From the NCBI GenBank assembly GCA_963691705.1, contig OY829538.1:28168836-28232835 (forward strand): a stretch of DNA of 64,000 nt. Reading direction: 5' to 3'. The notes beneath the pieces are model-generated. The model worked only from the letters and a program-made list of their open reading frames with translations. It did not search any database and was not told the DNA's origin. The translations under genes were made by a program, and so were the position numbers. This document shows, piece by piece, positions 1 to 12,910 of this stretch. The DNA comes from Viola odorata. Taxonomy: Eukaryota; Streptophyta; Magnoliopsida; Malpighiales; Violaceae. Every line of letters begins with the position of its first letter. Position 1 is the first letter of the stretch.

Positions 1-61
1 TCCAGCAAAAAACTGCTAGCGGTTAATTGACCCGGAGGCCGTTGTACATGCCAAGATAAAG
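1..61 (+). repeat. Partial monomer at left edge
   Basis: This is the 3' end of a monomer cut by the window edge. It reads from the CAGCAAAAAACTGC segment to the TAA-AG junction. It has ggttaattgaccc where most units have ggtaaattgaccc. Confidence 0.9.
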
Positions 62-553
62 ATGATGGTCATGGGGTCTGTCATAACCCATCAGGTTGTT
101 CAAGCTAGCTCTCTCAATATTAAAACCTGTGATTTACATATTATTTCTTTGATTAAACCACTTGGTCTCCACTGTCTAGATGGAGTGGGTTTCTTCCATA
201 TAGGGAAAGGCTTTCTTTTCATGAATACGGGTTTTACAATCAAGATGGACCAGATCTTCAGCCACAAGAACAAAGGGAACTACAAATTTCCTCCACTGCA
301 TGCAGAAGGCAACCCTGTTCTACCTCTTGATGTAGATCTGCCCCCACCAGCTCCTGAACCTCAGCCAGTCCTTGCACCACAACCTGCTCGTCCACCAAAT
401 CCTCCATCAGTTGCTTCTAGTACCTCCCAGACAGATTCCCACAACTTAGCAACCCTCGCAGCTCGGACTGAGCTCCTGTGTGAGCTCTTTGAGCTCCAGC
501 AAAAAACTGCTAGCGGTAAATTGACCCGGAGGCCGTTGTACATGCCAAGATAA
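62..553 (+). CDS. Satellite-encoded 163-aa ORF (representative; probably not a gene)
   Basis: Representative of the ORF carried by uninterrupted monomers. Seen: an N-terminal part (about residues 1-75) with alternating hydrophobic and basic residues (SLIKPLGLHC, FFHIGKGF), an acidic/proline linker (about 85-118, rich in PAP and PQP), a Ser/Thr patch, then a short helix-like tail (ELLCELFELQQKTASGKLTRR). There is no signal peptide or recognised domain. The TAA stop is two bases before the next monomer's ATG, and successive ORFs lie in different frames. Similar ORFs are intact at 556, 1050, 3028, 3522, 4511, 5005, 5499, 5993, 6980, 8958, 9452, 10441, 10935, 12417, 12911 and many later units, but about a third of monomers carry stops. 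Origin from an old coding sequence, perhaps of a transposable element, is inference. I do not recognise the protein. Confidence 0.2.
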   Translation: MMVMGSVITHQVVQASSLNIKTCDLHIISLIKPLGLHCLDGVGFFHIGKGFLFMNTGFTIKMDQIFSHKNKGNYKFPPLHAEGNPVLPLDVDLPPPAPEPQPVLAPQPARPPNPPSVASSTSQTDSHNLATLAARTELLCELFELQQKTASGKLTRRPLYMPR

Positions 554-555
554 AG
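62..555 (+). repeat. Reference 494-bp monomer
   Basis: First complete monomer, used here to define phase. It has the gtcatgggg 5' tag, a ctgcatgcagaaggc segment, Pro-rich coding around 330-420 and the GAGCTC cluster near 475-500. It ends with TAA at 551-553 followed by AG, and the next unit's ATG is at 556. Confidence 0.95.
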
Positions 556-1543
556 ATGATGACCTCGGGGTCTGTCATAACCCATCAGGTTGTTCAAGCT
601 AGCTCTCTCAATGTTAAAACCTATGATTTACATGTTATTTCTTTGATTAAACCACTTGGTCTCCGCTGTCTAGATGGAATGGGTTTCTTTCATATAGAGA
701 AAGGTTTTCTTTTGATGAATACAGGTTTCACAATCAAGGTGGACCAGATCTCCAGCCACAAGAACAAAGGGAACTACAAATTTCCTCCACTAGATGCAGA
801 AGGCAACCATGTTCTACCTCTTGATGAAGATCTACCCCCACCCGCTCCTGCACCTCAGCCAGTCCTTGCACCACAACCTGCTCGTCCACCAAATCCTCCA
901 TCAGCTACTGCTAGTACCTCCCAAACAGATTCCCACAACTTAGCAACCCTCGCAGCTCGGACTGAGCTTCTGCGTGAGCTCTTTGAGCTCCAGCAAAAAA
1001 CTGCTAGCGGTAAATTGACCCGGAGGCCGTTGTACATGCCAAGATAAAGATGATGGTCATGGGGTCTGTCATAACCCATCAGGTTGTTCAAGCTAGCTCT
1101 CTCAATGTTAAAACCTGTGATTTACATATTATATCTTTGATTAAACCACTTGGTTTCCACTGTCTAGAGGGAATGGGTTTCTTCCATATAGAGAAAGGTT
1201 TTCTTTTGATGAATACAGGTCTCACAATCAAGGTAGACCAGATCTTCAGCCACAAGAACAAAGGGAATTACAAATTTCCTCCAGTGGATGCAGAAGGCAA
1301 CCCTGTTCTACCTCTTAAAGAGGATCTGCCCCCACTAGCTCCTGCACCTCAGCCAGTCCTTGCACCACAACCTGCTCGTCCACCAAATCCTCCATCAGCT
1401 GCTTCTAGTACCTCCCAGACAGATTCCCACAACTTAGCAACCCTCGCAGCTCGGACTGAGCTCCTGTGTGAGCTGTTTCAGCTCCAGCAAAAAACTGCTA
1501 GTGGTAAATTGACCCGGAGGCCGTTGTACATGCCAAGATAAAG

Positions 1544-2038
1544 ATGATGGTCATAGGGTCTGTCATAACCCATCAGGTTGTTCAAGCTAGCTCTCTCAAT
1601 GTTAAGCCCTGTGATTTACATATTATTTCTTTGATTTAAACCACTTGGTCTCCACTGTCTAGAGGGAATGGGTTTCTTCCATATAGAGAAAGGTTTTCTT
1701 TTGATGAATACAGGTCTCACAATCAAGGTAGACCAGATCTTCAGCCACAAGAACAAAGGGAATTACAAATTTCCTCCAGTGGATGCAGAAGGCAACCCTG
1801 TTCTACCTCTTAAAGAGGATCTGCCCCCACTAGCTCCTGCACCTCAGCCAGTCCTTGCACCACAACCTGCTCGTCCACCAAATCCTCCATCAGCTGCTTC
1901 TAGTACCTCCCAGACAGATTCCCACAACTTAGCAACCCTCGCAGCTCGGACTGAGCTCCTGTGTGAGCTCTTTCAGCTCCAGCAAAAAACTGCTAGTGGT
2001 AAATTGACCCGGAGGCCGTTGTACATGCCAAGATAAAG
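1544..2038 (+). pseudogene. Frameshifted monomer ORF (extra T), class shared by seven units
   Basis: An inserted T turns the segment tttgattaaacc into tttgatttaaacc and creates an in-frame TAA at 1637-1639, codon 32. The remaining 122-codon frame is reopened only from an internal ATG at 1668. The same T insertion, together with the private GTTAAGCCC variant, is found in units 2039, 4016, 7474, 7969, 9946 and 13405. All occupy equivalent HOR positions and all are 495 bp, so they descend from one mutated monomer. Confidence 0.9.
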
Positions 2039-5000
2039 ATGATGGTCATAGGGTCTGTCATAACCCATCAGGTTGTTCAAGCTAGCTCTCTCAATGTTAA
2101 GCCCTGTGATTTACATATTATTTCTTTGATTTAAACCACTTGGTCTCCACTGTCTAGAGGGAATGGGTTTCATCCATATAGAGAAAGGTTTTCTTTTGAT
2201 GAATACAGGTCTCACAATCAAGGTAGACCAGATCTTCAGCCACAAGAACAAAGGGAACTACAAATTTCCTCCAGTGGATGCAGAAGGCTACCCTGTTCTA
2301 CCTCTTAAAGAGGATCTGCCCCCACCAGCTCCTGCACCTCAGCCAGTCCTTGCACCACAACCTGCTCGTCCACCAAATCCTCCATCAGCTGCTTCTAGTA
2401 CCTCCCAGACAGATTCCCACAACTTAGCAACCCTCGTAGCTCGGACTGAGCTCCTGTGTGAGCTCTTTGAGCTCCAGCAAAAAACTGCTAGCGGTAAATT
2501 GACCCGGAGGCCGTTGTACATGCCAAGATAAAGATGATGACCTCGGGGTCTGTCATAACCCATCAGGTTGTTCAAGCTAGCTCTCTCAATGTTAAAACCT
2601 ATGATTTACATGTTATTTCTTTGATTAAACCACTTGGTCTCCGCTGTCTAGATGGAATGGGTTTCTTTCATATAGAGAAAGGTTTTCTTTTGATGAATAC
2701 AGGTCTCACAATCAAGGTAGACCAGATCTTCAGCCACAAGAACAAAGGGAACTACAAATTTCCTCCAGTGGATGCAGAAGGCTACCCTGTTCTACCTCTT
2801 AAAGAGGATCTGCCCCCACCAGCTCCTGCACCTCAGCCAGTCCTTGCACCACAACCTGCTCGTCCACCAAATCCTCCATCAGCTGCTTCTAGTACCTCCC
2901 AGACAGATTCCCACAACTTAGCAACCCTCGCATCTCGGACTGAGCTCCTGTGTGAGCTCTTTGAGCTCCAGCAAAAAACTATTAGCGGTAAATTGACCCG
3001 GAGGCCGTTGTACATGCCAAGATAAAGATGATGGTCATAGGGTCTGTCATAACCAATCAGGTTTTTCAAGCTAGCTCTCTCAATGTTAAAACCTGTGATT
3101 TATATATTATTTCTTTGATTAAACCACTTGGTCTCCACTGTCTAGATGGGGTGGGTTTCTTCCATATAGAGAAAGGCTTTCTTTTCATGAATACAGGTTT
3201 CATAATCAAGGTGGACCAGATCATCAGCCACAAGAACAAAGGGAACTACAAATTTCCTCCACTGCATGCAGAAGGCAACCCTGTTCTACCTCTTGATGTT
3301 GATCTGCCCCCACCAGCTCCTGCACCTCACCCAGTCCTTGCACCACAACCTGCTCCACCACCAAATCCTCCATCAGTTGCTGCTAGTACCTCCCAAATAG
3401 ATTCCCACAACTTAGCAACCCTCGCAGCTCGGACTGAGCTTCTGCGTGAGCTCTTTGAGCTCCAGCAAAAAACTGCTAGCGGTAAATTGACCCGGAGGCC
3501 GTTGTACATGCCAAGATAAAGATGATGGTCATGGGGTCTGTCATAACCCATCAGGTTGTTCAAGCTAGCTCTCTCAATGTTAAAACCTGTGATTTACATA
3601 TTATATCTTTGATTAAACCACTTGGTTTCCACTGTCTAGAGGGAATGGGTTTCTTCCATAGAGAGAAAGGTTTTCTTTTGATGAATACAGGTCTCACAAT
3701 CAAGGTAGCCCAGATCTTCAGCCACAAGAACAAAGGGAATTACAAATTTCCTCCAGTGGATGCAGAAGGCAACCCTGTTCTACCTCTTAAAGAGGATCTG
3801 CCCCCACTAGCTCCTGCACCTCAGCCAGTCCTTGCACCACAACCTGCTCGTCCACCAAATCCTCCATCAGCTGCTTCTAGTACCTCCCAGACAGATTCCC
3901 ACAACTTAGCAACCCTCGCACCTCGGACTGAGCTCCTGTGTGAGCTCTTTCAGCTCCAGCAAAAAACTGCTAGTGGTAAATTGACCCGGAGGCCGTTGTA
4001 CATGCCAAGATAAAGATGATGGTCATAGGGTCTGTCATAACCCATCAGGTTGTTCAAGCTAGCTCTCTCAATGTTAAGCCCTGTGATTTACATATTATTT
4101 CTTTGATTTAAACCACTTGGTCTCCACTGTCTAGAGGGAATGGGTTTCTTCCATATAGAGAAAGGTTTTCTTTTGATGAATACAGGTCTCACAATCAAGG
4201 TAGACCAGATCTTCAGCCACAAGAACAAAGGGAACTACAAATTTCCTCCAGTGGATGCAGAAGGCTACCCTGTTCTACCTCTTAAAGAGGATCTGCCCCC
4301 ACCAGCTCCTGCACCTCAGCCAGTCCTTGCACCACAACCTGCTCGTCCACCAAATCCTCCATCAGCTGCTTCTAGTACCTCCCAGACAGATTCCCACAAC
4401 TTAGCAACCCTCGTAGCTCGGACTGAGCTCCTGTGTGAGCTCTTTGAGCTCCAGCAAAAAACTGCTAGCGGTAAATTGACCCGGAGGCCGTTGTACATGC
4501 CAAGATAAAGATGATGGTCATAGGGTCTGTCATAACCCATCAAGTTGTTCAAGCTAGCTCTCTCAATGTTAAAACCTGTGATTTACATATTATTTCTTTG
4601 ATTAAAGCACTTGGTTTCCACCGTCTAGATGGAATGGGTTTCTTCCATATAGAGAAAGGTTTTCTTTTGATGAATACAGGTCTCACAATCAAGGTGGACC
4701 AGATCTTCAGCCACAAGAACAAAGGGAACAACAAATTTCCTCCAGTGGATGCAGAAGGCAACCCTGTTCTACCTCTTGATGTAGATCTGCTCCCACCAGC
4801 TCCTGCACCTCAGCCAGTCCTTGCACAACAACCTGCTCCTCCACCAAATCCTCCATCAGCTGCTGCTAGTACCTCCCAGACAGATTCTCACAACTTAGCA
4901 ACCCTCGCAGCTCGGACTGAGCTTCTGTGTGAGCTCTTTGAGCTCCAGCAAAAAACTGCTAGCGGTAAATTGACCCGGAGGCCGTTGTACATGCCAAGAT

Positions 5001-6486
5001 AAAGATGATGACCTCGGGGTCTGTCATAACCCATCAGGTTGTTCAAGCTAGCTCTCTCAATGTTAAAACCTATGATTTACATGTTATTTCTTTGATTAAA
5101 CCACTTGGTCTCCGCTGTCTAGATGGAATGGGTTTCTTTCATATAGAGAAAGGTTTTCTTTTGATGAATACAGGTTTCACAATCAAGGTGGACCAGATCT
5201 CTAGCCACAAGAACAAAGGGAACTACAAATTTCCTCCACGAGATGCAGAAGGCAACCATGTTCTACCTCTTGATGAAGATCTACCCCCACCAGCTCCTGC
5301 ACCTCAGCCAGTCCTTGCACCACAACCTGCTCGTCCACCAAATCCTCCATCAGCTGCTTCTAGTACCTCCCAGACAGATTCCCACAACTTAGCAACCCTC
5401 GCATCTCGGACTGAGCTCCTGTGTGAGCTCTTTGAGCTCCAGCAAAAAACTATTAGCGGTAAATTGACCCGGAGACCGTTGTACATGCCAAGATAAAGAT
5501 GATGGTCATAGGGTCTGTCATAACCAATCAGGTTTTTCAAGCTAGCTCTCTCAATGTTAAAACCTGTGATTTATATATTATTTCTTTGATTAAACCACTT
5601 GGTCACCACTGTCTAGATGGAATGGGTTTCTTCCATATAGAGAAAGGTTTTCTTTTGATGAATACAGGTCTCACAATCAAGGTGGACCAGATCTTCAGCC
5701 ACAAGAACAAAGGGAACAACAAATTTCCTCCAGTGGATGCAGAAGGCAACCCTGTTCTACCTCTTGATGTAGATCTGCCCCCACCAGCTCCTGCACCTCA
5801 GCCAGTCCTTGCACAACAACCTGCTCCTCCACCAAATCCTCCATCAGCTGCTGCTAGTACCTCCCAGACAGATTCTCACAACTTAGCAACCCTCGCAGCT
5901 CGGACTGAGCTTCTGTGTGAGCTCTTTGAGTTCCAGCAAAAAACTGCTAGCGGTAAATTGACCCGGAGGCCGTTGTACATGCCAAGATAAAGATGATGAC
6001 CTCGGGGTCTGTCATAACCCATCAGGTTGTTCAATCTAGCTCTCTCAATGTTAAAACCTATGATTTACATGTTATTTCTTTGATTAAACCACTTGGTCTC
6101 CGCTGTCTAGATGGAATGGGTTTCTTTCATATAGAGAAAGGTTTTCTTTTGATGAATACAGGTTTCACAATCAAGGTGGACCAGATCTCTAGCCACAAGA
6201 ACAAAGGGAACTACAAATTTCCTCCACGAGATGCAGAAGGCAACCATGTTCTACCTCTTGATGAAGATCTACCCCCACCAGCTCCTGCACCTCAGCCAGT
6301 CCTTGCACCACAACCTGCTCGTCCACCAAATCCTCCATCAGCTGCTTCTAGTACCTCCCAGACAGATTCCCACAACTTAGCAACCCTCGCATCTCGGACT
6401 GAGCTCCTGTGTGAGCTCTTTGAGCTCCAGCAAAAAACTATTAGCGGTAAATTGACCCGGAGGCCGTTGTACATGCCAAGATAAAG

Positions 6487-6979
6487 ATGATGGTCATAGG
6501 GTCTGTCATAACCAATCAGGTTTTTCAAGCTAGCTCTCTCAATGTTAAAACCTGTGATTTATATATTATTTCTTTGATTAAACCACTTGGTCTCCACTGT
6601 CTAGATGGGGTGGGTTTCTTCCATATAGAGAAAGGCTTTCTTTTCATGAATACAGGTTTCATAATCAAGGTGGACCAGATCATCAGCCACAAGAACAAAG
6701 GGAACTACAAATTTCCTCCACTGCATGCAGAAGGCAACCCTGTTCTACCTCTTGATGTTGATCTGCCCCCACCAGCTCCTGCACCTCAGCCAGTCCTTGC
6801 ACCACAACCTGCTCCACCACCAAATCCTCCATCAGCTGCTGCTAGTACCTCCCAAACAGATTCCCACAACTTAGCAACCCTCGCAGCTCAGACTGAGCTT
6901 CTGCGTGAGCTCTTTGAGCTTTAGAAAAAACTGCTAGCGGTAAATTGACCCGGAGGACGTTGTACATGCCAAGATAAAG
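6487..6979 (+). pseudogene. 493-bp monomer with premature TAG
   Basis: The segment gagctccagcaaaaaac is changed to gagctttagaaaaaac: one C is lost and a TAG arises at 6922-6924, ending the ORF at 145 codons. The next unit therefore starts 493 bases after this one. The equivalent units in copy 2 (12417) and in the 7-mer (15876) are intact, so the mutation postdates block duplication. Confidence 0.9.
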
Positions 6980-9900
6980 ATGATGGTCATGGGGTCTGTC
7001 ATAACCCATCAGGTTGTTCAAGCTAGCTCTCTCAATGTTAAAACCTGTGATTTACATATTATATCTTTGATTAAACCACTTGGTTTCCACTGTCTAGAGG
7101 GAATGGGTTTCTTCCATATAGAGAAAGGTTTTCTTTTGATGAATACAGGTCTCACAATCAAGGTAGACCAGATCTTCAGCCACAAGAACAAAGGGAATTA
7201 CAAATTTCCTCCAGTGGATGCAGAAGGCAACCCTGTTCTACCTCTTAAAGAGGATCTGCCCCCACTAGCTCCTGCACCTCAGCCAGTCCTTGCACCACAA
7301 CCTGCTCGTCCACCAAATCCTCCATCAGCTGCTTCTAGTACCTCCCAGACAGATTCCCACAACTTAGCAACCCTCGCAGCTCGGACTGAGCTCCTGTGTG
7401 AGCTCTTTCAGCTCCAGCAAAAAACTGCTAGTGGTAAATTGACCCGGAGGCCGTTGTACATGCCAAGATAAAGATGATGGTCATAGGGTCTGTCATAACC
7501 CATCAGGTTGTTCAAGCTAGCTCTCTCAATGTTAAGCCCTGTGATTTACATATTATTTCTTTGATTTAAACCACTTGGTCTCCACTGTCTAGAGGGAATG
7601 GGTTTCTTCCATATAGAGAAAGGTTTTCTTTTGATGAATACAGGTCTCACAATCAAGGTAGACCAGATCTTCAGCCACAAGAACAAAGGGAATTACAAAT
7701 TTCCTCCAGTGGATGCAGAAGGCAACCCTGTTCTACCTCTTAAAGAGGATCTGCCCCCACTAGCTCCTGCACCTCAGCCAGTCCTTGCACCACAACCTGC
7801 TCGTCCACCAAATCCTCCATCAGCTGCTTCTAGTACCTCCCAGACAGATTCCCACAACTTAGCAACCCTCGCAGCTCGGACTGAGCTCCTGTGTGAGCTC
7901 TTTCAGCTCCAGCAAAAAACTGCTAGTGGTAAATTGACCCGGAGGCCGTTGTACATGCCAATATAAAGATGATGGTCATAGGGTCTGTCATAACCCATCA
8001 GGTTGTTCAAGCTAGCTCTCTCAATGTTAAGCCCTGTGATTTACATATTATTTCTTTGATTTAAACCACTTGGTCTCCACTGTCTAGAGGGAATGGGTTT
8101 CTTCCATATAGAGAAAGGTTTTCTTTTGATGAATACAGGTCTCACAATCAAGGTAGACCAGATCTTCAGCCACAAGAACAAAGGGAACTACAAATTTCCT
8201 CCAGTGGATGCAGAAGGCTACCCTGTTCTACCTCTTAAAGAGGATCTGCCCCCACCAGCTCCTGCACCTCAGCCAGTCCTTGCACCACAACCTGCTCGTC
8301 CACCAAATCCTCCATCAGCTGCTTCTAGTACCTCCCAGACAGATTCCCACAACTTAGCAACCCTCGTAGCTCGGACTGAGCTCCTGTGTGAGCTCTTTGA
8401 GCTCCAGCAAAAAACTGCTAGCGGTAAATTGACCCGGAGGCCGTTGTGCATGCCAAGATAAAGATGATGACCTCGGGGTCTGTCATAACCCATCAGGTTG
8501 TTCAAGCTAGCTCTCTCAATGTTAAAACCTATGATTTACATGTTATTTCTTTGATTAAACCACTTGGTCTCCGCTGTCTAGATGGAATGGGTTTCTTTCA
8601 TATAGAGAAAGGTTTTCTTTTGATGAATACAGGTCTCACAATCAAGGTAGACCAGATCTTCAGCCACAAGAACAAAGGGAACTACAAATTTCCTCCAGTG
8701 GATGCAGAAGGCTACCCTGTTCTACCTCTTAAAGAGGATCTGCCCCCACCAGCTCCTGCACCTCAGCCAGTCCTTGCACCACAACCTGCTCGTCCACCAA
8801 ATCCTCCATCAGCTGCTTCTAGTACCTCCCAGACAGATTCCCACAACTTAGCAACCCTCGCATCTCGGACTGAGCTCCTGTGTGAGCTCTTTGAGCTCCA
8901 GCAAAAAACTATTAGCGGTAAATTGACCCGGAGGCCGTTGTACATGCCAAGATAAAGATGATGGTCATAGGGTCTGTCATAACCAATCAGGTTTTTCAAG
9001 CTAGCTCTCTCAATGTTAAAACCTGTGATTTATATATTATTTCTTTGATTAAACCACTTGGTCTCCACTGTCTAGATGGGGTGGGTTTCTTCCATATAGA
9101 GAAAGGCTTTCTTTTCATGAATACAGGTTTCATAATCAAGGTGGACCAGATCATCAGCCACAAGAACAAAGGGAACTACAAATTTCCTCCACTGCATGCA
9201 GAAGGCAACCCTGTTCTACCTCTTGATGTTGATCTGCCCCCACCAGCTCCTGCACCTCAGCCAGTCCTTGCACCACAACCTGCTCCACCACCAAATCCTC
9301 CATCAGTTGCTGCTAGTACCTCCCAAATAGATTCCCACAACTTAGCAACCCTCGCAGCTCGGACTGAGCTTCTGCGTGAGCTCTTTGAGCTCCAGCAAAA
9401 AACTGCTAGCGGTAAATTGACCCGGAGGCCGTTGTACATGCCAAGATAAAGATGATGGTCATGGGGTCTGTCATAACCCATCAGGTTGTTCAAGCTAGCT
9501 CTCTCAATGTTAAAACCTGTGATTTACATATTATATCTTTGATTAAACCACTTGGTTTCCACTGTCTAGAGGGAATGGGTTTCTTCCATAGAGAGAAAGG
9601 TTTTCTTTTGATGAATACAGGTCTCACAATCAAGGTAGCCCAGATCTTCAGCCACAAGAACAAAGGGAATTACAAATTTCCTCCAGTGGATGCAGAAGGC
9701 AACCCTGTTCTACCTCTTAAAGAGGATCTGCCCCCACTAGCTCCTGCACCTCAGCCAGTCCTTGCACCACAACCTGCTCGTCCACCAAATCCTCCATCAG
9801 CTGCTTCTAGTACCTCCCAGACAGATTCCCACAACTTAGCAACCCTCGCACCTCGGACTGAGCTCCTGTGTGAGCTCTTTCAGCTCCAGCAAAAAACTGC

Positions 9901-12900
9901 TAGTGGTAAATTGACCCGGAGGCCGTTGTACATGCCAAGATAAAGATGATGGTCATAGGGTCTGTCATAACCCATCAGGTTGTTCAAGCTAGCTCTCTCA
10001 ATGTTAAGCCCTGTGATTTACATATTATTTCTTTGATTTAAACCACTTGGTCTCCACTGTCTAGAGGGAATGGGTTTCTTCCATATAGAGAAAGGTTTTC
10101 TTTTGATGAATACAGGTCTCACAATCAAGGTAGACCAGATCTTCAGCCACAAGAACAAAGGGAACTACAAATTTCCTCCAGTGGATGCAGAAGGCTACCC
10201 TGTTCTACCTCTTAAAGAGGATCTGCCCCCACCAGCTCCTGCACCTCAGCCAGTCCTTGCACCACAACCTGCTCGTCCACCAAATCCTCCATCAGCTGCT
10301 TCTAGTACCTCCCAGACAGATTCCCACAACTTAGCAACCCTCGTAGCTCGGACTGAGCTCCTGTGTGAGCTCTTTGAGCTCCAGCAAAAAACTGCTAGCG
10401 GTAAATTGACCCGTAGGCCGTTGTACATGCCAAGATAAAGATGATGGTCATAGGGTCTGTCATAACCCATCAGGTTGTTCAACCTAGCTCTCTCAATGTT
10501 AAAACCTGTGATTTACATATTATTTCTTTGATTAAAGCACTTGGTTTCCACCGTCTAGATGGAATGGGTTTCTTCCATATAGAGAAAGGTTTTCTTTTGA
10601 TGAATACAGGTCTCACAATCAAGGTGGACCAGATCTTCAGCCACAAGAACAAAGGGAACAACAAATTTCCTCCAGTGGATGCAGAAGGCAACCCTGTTCT
10701 ACCTCTTGATGTAGATCTGCTCCCACCAGCTCCTGCACCTCAGCCAGTCCTTGCACAACAACCTGCTCCTCCACCAAATCCTCCATCAGCTGCTGCTAGT
10801 ACCTCCCAGACAGATTCTCACAACTTAGCAACCCTCGCAGCTCGGACTGAGCTTCTGTGTGAGCTCTTTGAGCTCCAGCAAAAAACTGCTAGCGGTAAAT
10901 TGACCCGGAGGCCGTTGTACATGCCAAGATAAAGATGATGACCTCGGGGTCTGTCATAACCCATCAGGTTGTTCAAGCTAGCTCTCTCAATGTTAAAACC
11001 TATGATTTACATGTTATTTCTTTGATTAAACCACTTGGTCTCCGCTGTCTAGATGGAATGGGTTTCTATCATATAGAGAAAGGTTTTCTTTTGATGAATA
11101 CAGGTTTCACAATCAAGGTGGACCAGATCTCTAGCCACAAGAACAAAGGGAACTACAAATTTCCTCCACGAGATGCAGAAGGCAACCATGTTCTACCTCT
11201 TGATGAAGATCTACCCCCACCAGCTCCTGCACCTCAGCCAGTCCTTGCACCACAACCTGCTCGTCCACCAAATCCTCCATCAGCTGCTTCTAGTACCTCC
11301 CAGACAGATTCCCACAACTTAGCAACCCTCGCATCTCGGACTGAGCTCCTGTGTGAGCTCTTTGAGCTCCAGCAAAAAACTATTAGCGGTAAATTGACCC
11401 GGAGGCCGTTGTACATGCCAAGATAAAGATGATGGTCATAGGGTCTGTCATAACCAATCAGGTTTTTCAAGCTAGCTCTCTCAATGTTAAAACCTGTGAT
11501 TTATATATTATTTCTTTGATTAAACCACTTGGTCTCCACTGTCTAGATGGAATGGGTTTCTTCCATATAGAGAAAGGTTTTCTTTTGATGAATACAGGTC
11601 TCACAATCAAGGTGGACCAGATCTTCAGCCACAAGAACAAAGGGAACAACAAATTTCCTCCAGTGGATGCAGAAGGCAACCCTGTTCTACCTCTTGATGT
11701 AGATCTGCCCCCACCAGCTCCTGCACCTCAGCCAGTCCTTGCACCACAACCTGCTCCTCCACCAAATCCTCCATCAGCTGCTGCTAGTACCTCCCAGACA
11801 GATTCTCACAACTTAGCAACCCTCGCAGCTCGGACTGAGCTTCTGTGTGAGCTCTTTGAGCTCCAGTAAAAAACTGCTAGCGGTAAATTGACCCGGAGGC
11901 CGTTGTACATGCCAAGATAAAGATGATGACCTCGGGGTCTGTCATAACCCATCAGGTTGTTCAAGCTAGCTCTCTCAATGTTAAAACCTATGATTTACAT
12001 GTTATTTCTTTGATTAAACCACTTGGTCTCCGCTGTCTAGATGGAATGGGTTTCTTTCATATAGAGAAAGGTTTTCTTTTGATGAATACAGGTTTCACAA
12101 TCAAGGTGGAACAGATCTCTAGCCACAAGAACAAAGGGAACTACAAATTTCCTCCACGAGATGCAGAAGGCAACCATGTTCTACCTCTTGATGAAGATCT
12201 GCCCCCACCAGCTCCTGCACCTCAGCCAGTCCTTGCACCACAACCTGCTCGTCCACCAAATCCTCCATCAGCTGCTTCTAGTACCTCCCAGACAGATTCC
12301 CACAACTTAGCAACCCTCGCATCTCGGACTGAGCTCCTGTGTGAGCTCTTTGAGCTCCAGCAAAAAACTATTAGCGGTAAATTGACCCGGAGGTCGTTGT
12401 ACATGCCAAGATAAAGATGATGGTCATAGGGTCTGTCATAACCAATCAGGTTTTTCAAGCTAGCTCTCTCAATGTTAAAACCTGTGATTTATATATTATT
12501 TCTTTGATTAAACCACTTGGTCTCCACTGTCTAGATGGGGTGGGTTTCTTCCATATAGAGAAAGGCTTTCTTTTCATGAATACAGGTTTCATAATCAAGG
12601 TGGACCAGATCATCAGCCACAAGAACAAAGGGAACTACAAATTTCCTCCACTGCATGCAGAAGGCAACCCTGTTCTACCTCTTGATGTTGATCTGCCCCC
12701 ACCAGCTCCTGCACCTCACCCAGTCCTTGCACCACAACCTGCCCCACCACCAAATCCTCCATCAGTTGCTGCTAGTACCTCCCAAATAGATTCCCACAAC
12801 TTAGCAACCCTCGCAGCTCGGACTGAGCTTCTGCGTGAGCTCTTTGAGCTCCAGCAAAAAACTGCTAGCGGTAAATTGACCCGGAGGCCGTTGTACATGC

Positions 12901-12910
12901 CAAGATAAAG
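6980..12910 (+). repeat. Domain 1 HOR, 12-mer copy 2 (5931 bp)
   Basis: Monomer starts: 6980, 7474, 7969, 8464, 8958, 9452, 9946, 10441, 10935, 11429, 11923, 12417, in the same tag order A C C B D / A C C B D B D as copy 1. The offset to copy 1 is 5930 bp throughout, becoming 5931 after the 1-bp loss at 6924. Private variants are shared position by position (CATAGAGAG plus GTAGCCCAG in 3522 and 9452; CCCAAATAG in 3028 and 8958). By eye there are only a few differences per monomer, for example catccat/cttccat at 2171/8101 and the TAA at 11867-11869. Confidence 0.93.
11429..11922 (+). pseudogene. Monomer ORF ending early at CAG-TAA
   Basis: CAA to TAA at 11867-11869 shortens the ORF to 146 codons. 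The same nonsense change recurs in units 13405 (TAA at 13844-13846), 14888 (15326-15328) and 17358 (17796-17798). It is absent from the equivalent position of copy 1 (5499), so it arose or spread within the right half of domain 1. Confidence 0.88.

Larger units (their letters stand above)
62..1049 (+). repeat. Two monomers preceding the first 12-mer HOR
   Basis: Monomers at 62 (tag gtcatgggg, PEPQP variant) and 556 (tag acctcgggg, LDEDL variant). Both ORFs are open. The 62 unit resembles domain 2/3 units of the PEPQP type more than its right-hand neighbours, so it is probably a junction piece. Confidence 0.75.
1050..6979 (+). repeat. Domain 1 HOR, 12-mer copy 1 (5930 bp)
   Basis: Monomer starts: 1050, 1544, 2039, 2534, 3028, 3522, 4016, 4511, 5005, 5499, 5993, 6487. 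Naming 5' tags A (gtcatgggg), B (acctcgggg), C (gtcataggg with CCCATCAGG) and D (gtcataggg with CCAATCAGG), the order is A C C B D / A C C B D B D, a 5-mer plus a 7-mer. Landmarks of this copy include a gagctgtttcagc variant near 1470, a CATAGAGAG and GTAGCCCAG pair in the 3522 unit and a CCCAAATAG variant in the 3028 unit. Three C monomers (1544, 2039, 4016) are 495 bp owing to one inserted T. Confidence 0.93.

Noticed and set aside
361..597. Minus-strand 78-codon ORF (MNNLMGYDRP...) repeated in most monomers
   Set aside because: It is the antisense of the Pro-rich 3' end and the next unit's start. It appears wherever that segment lacks stops and shows no independent signal.
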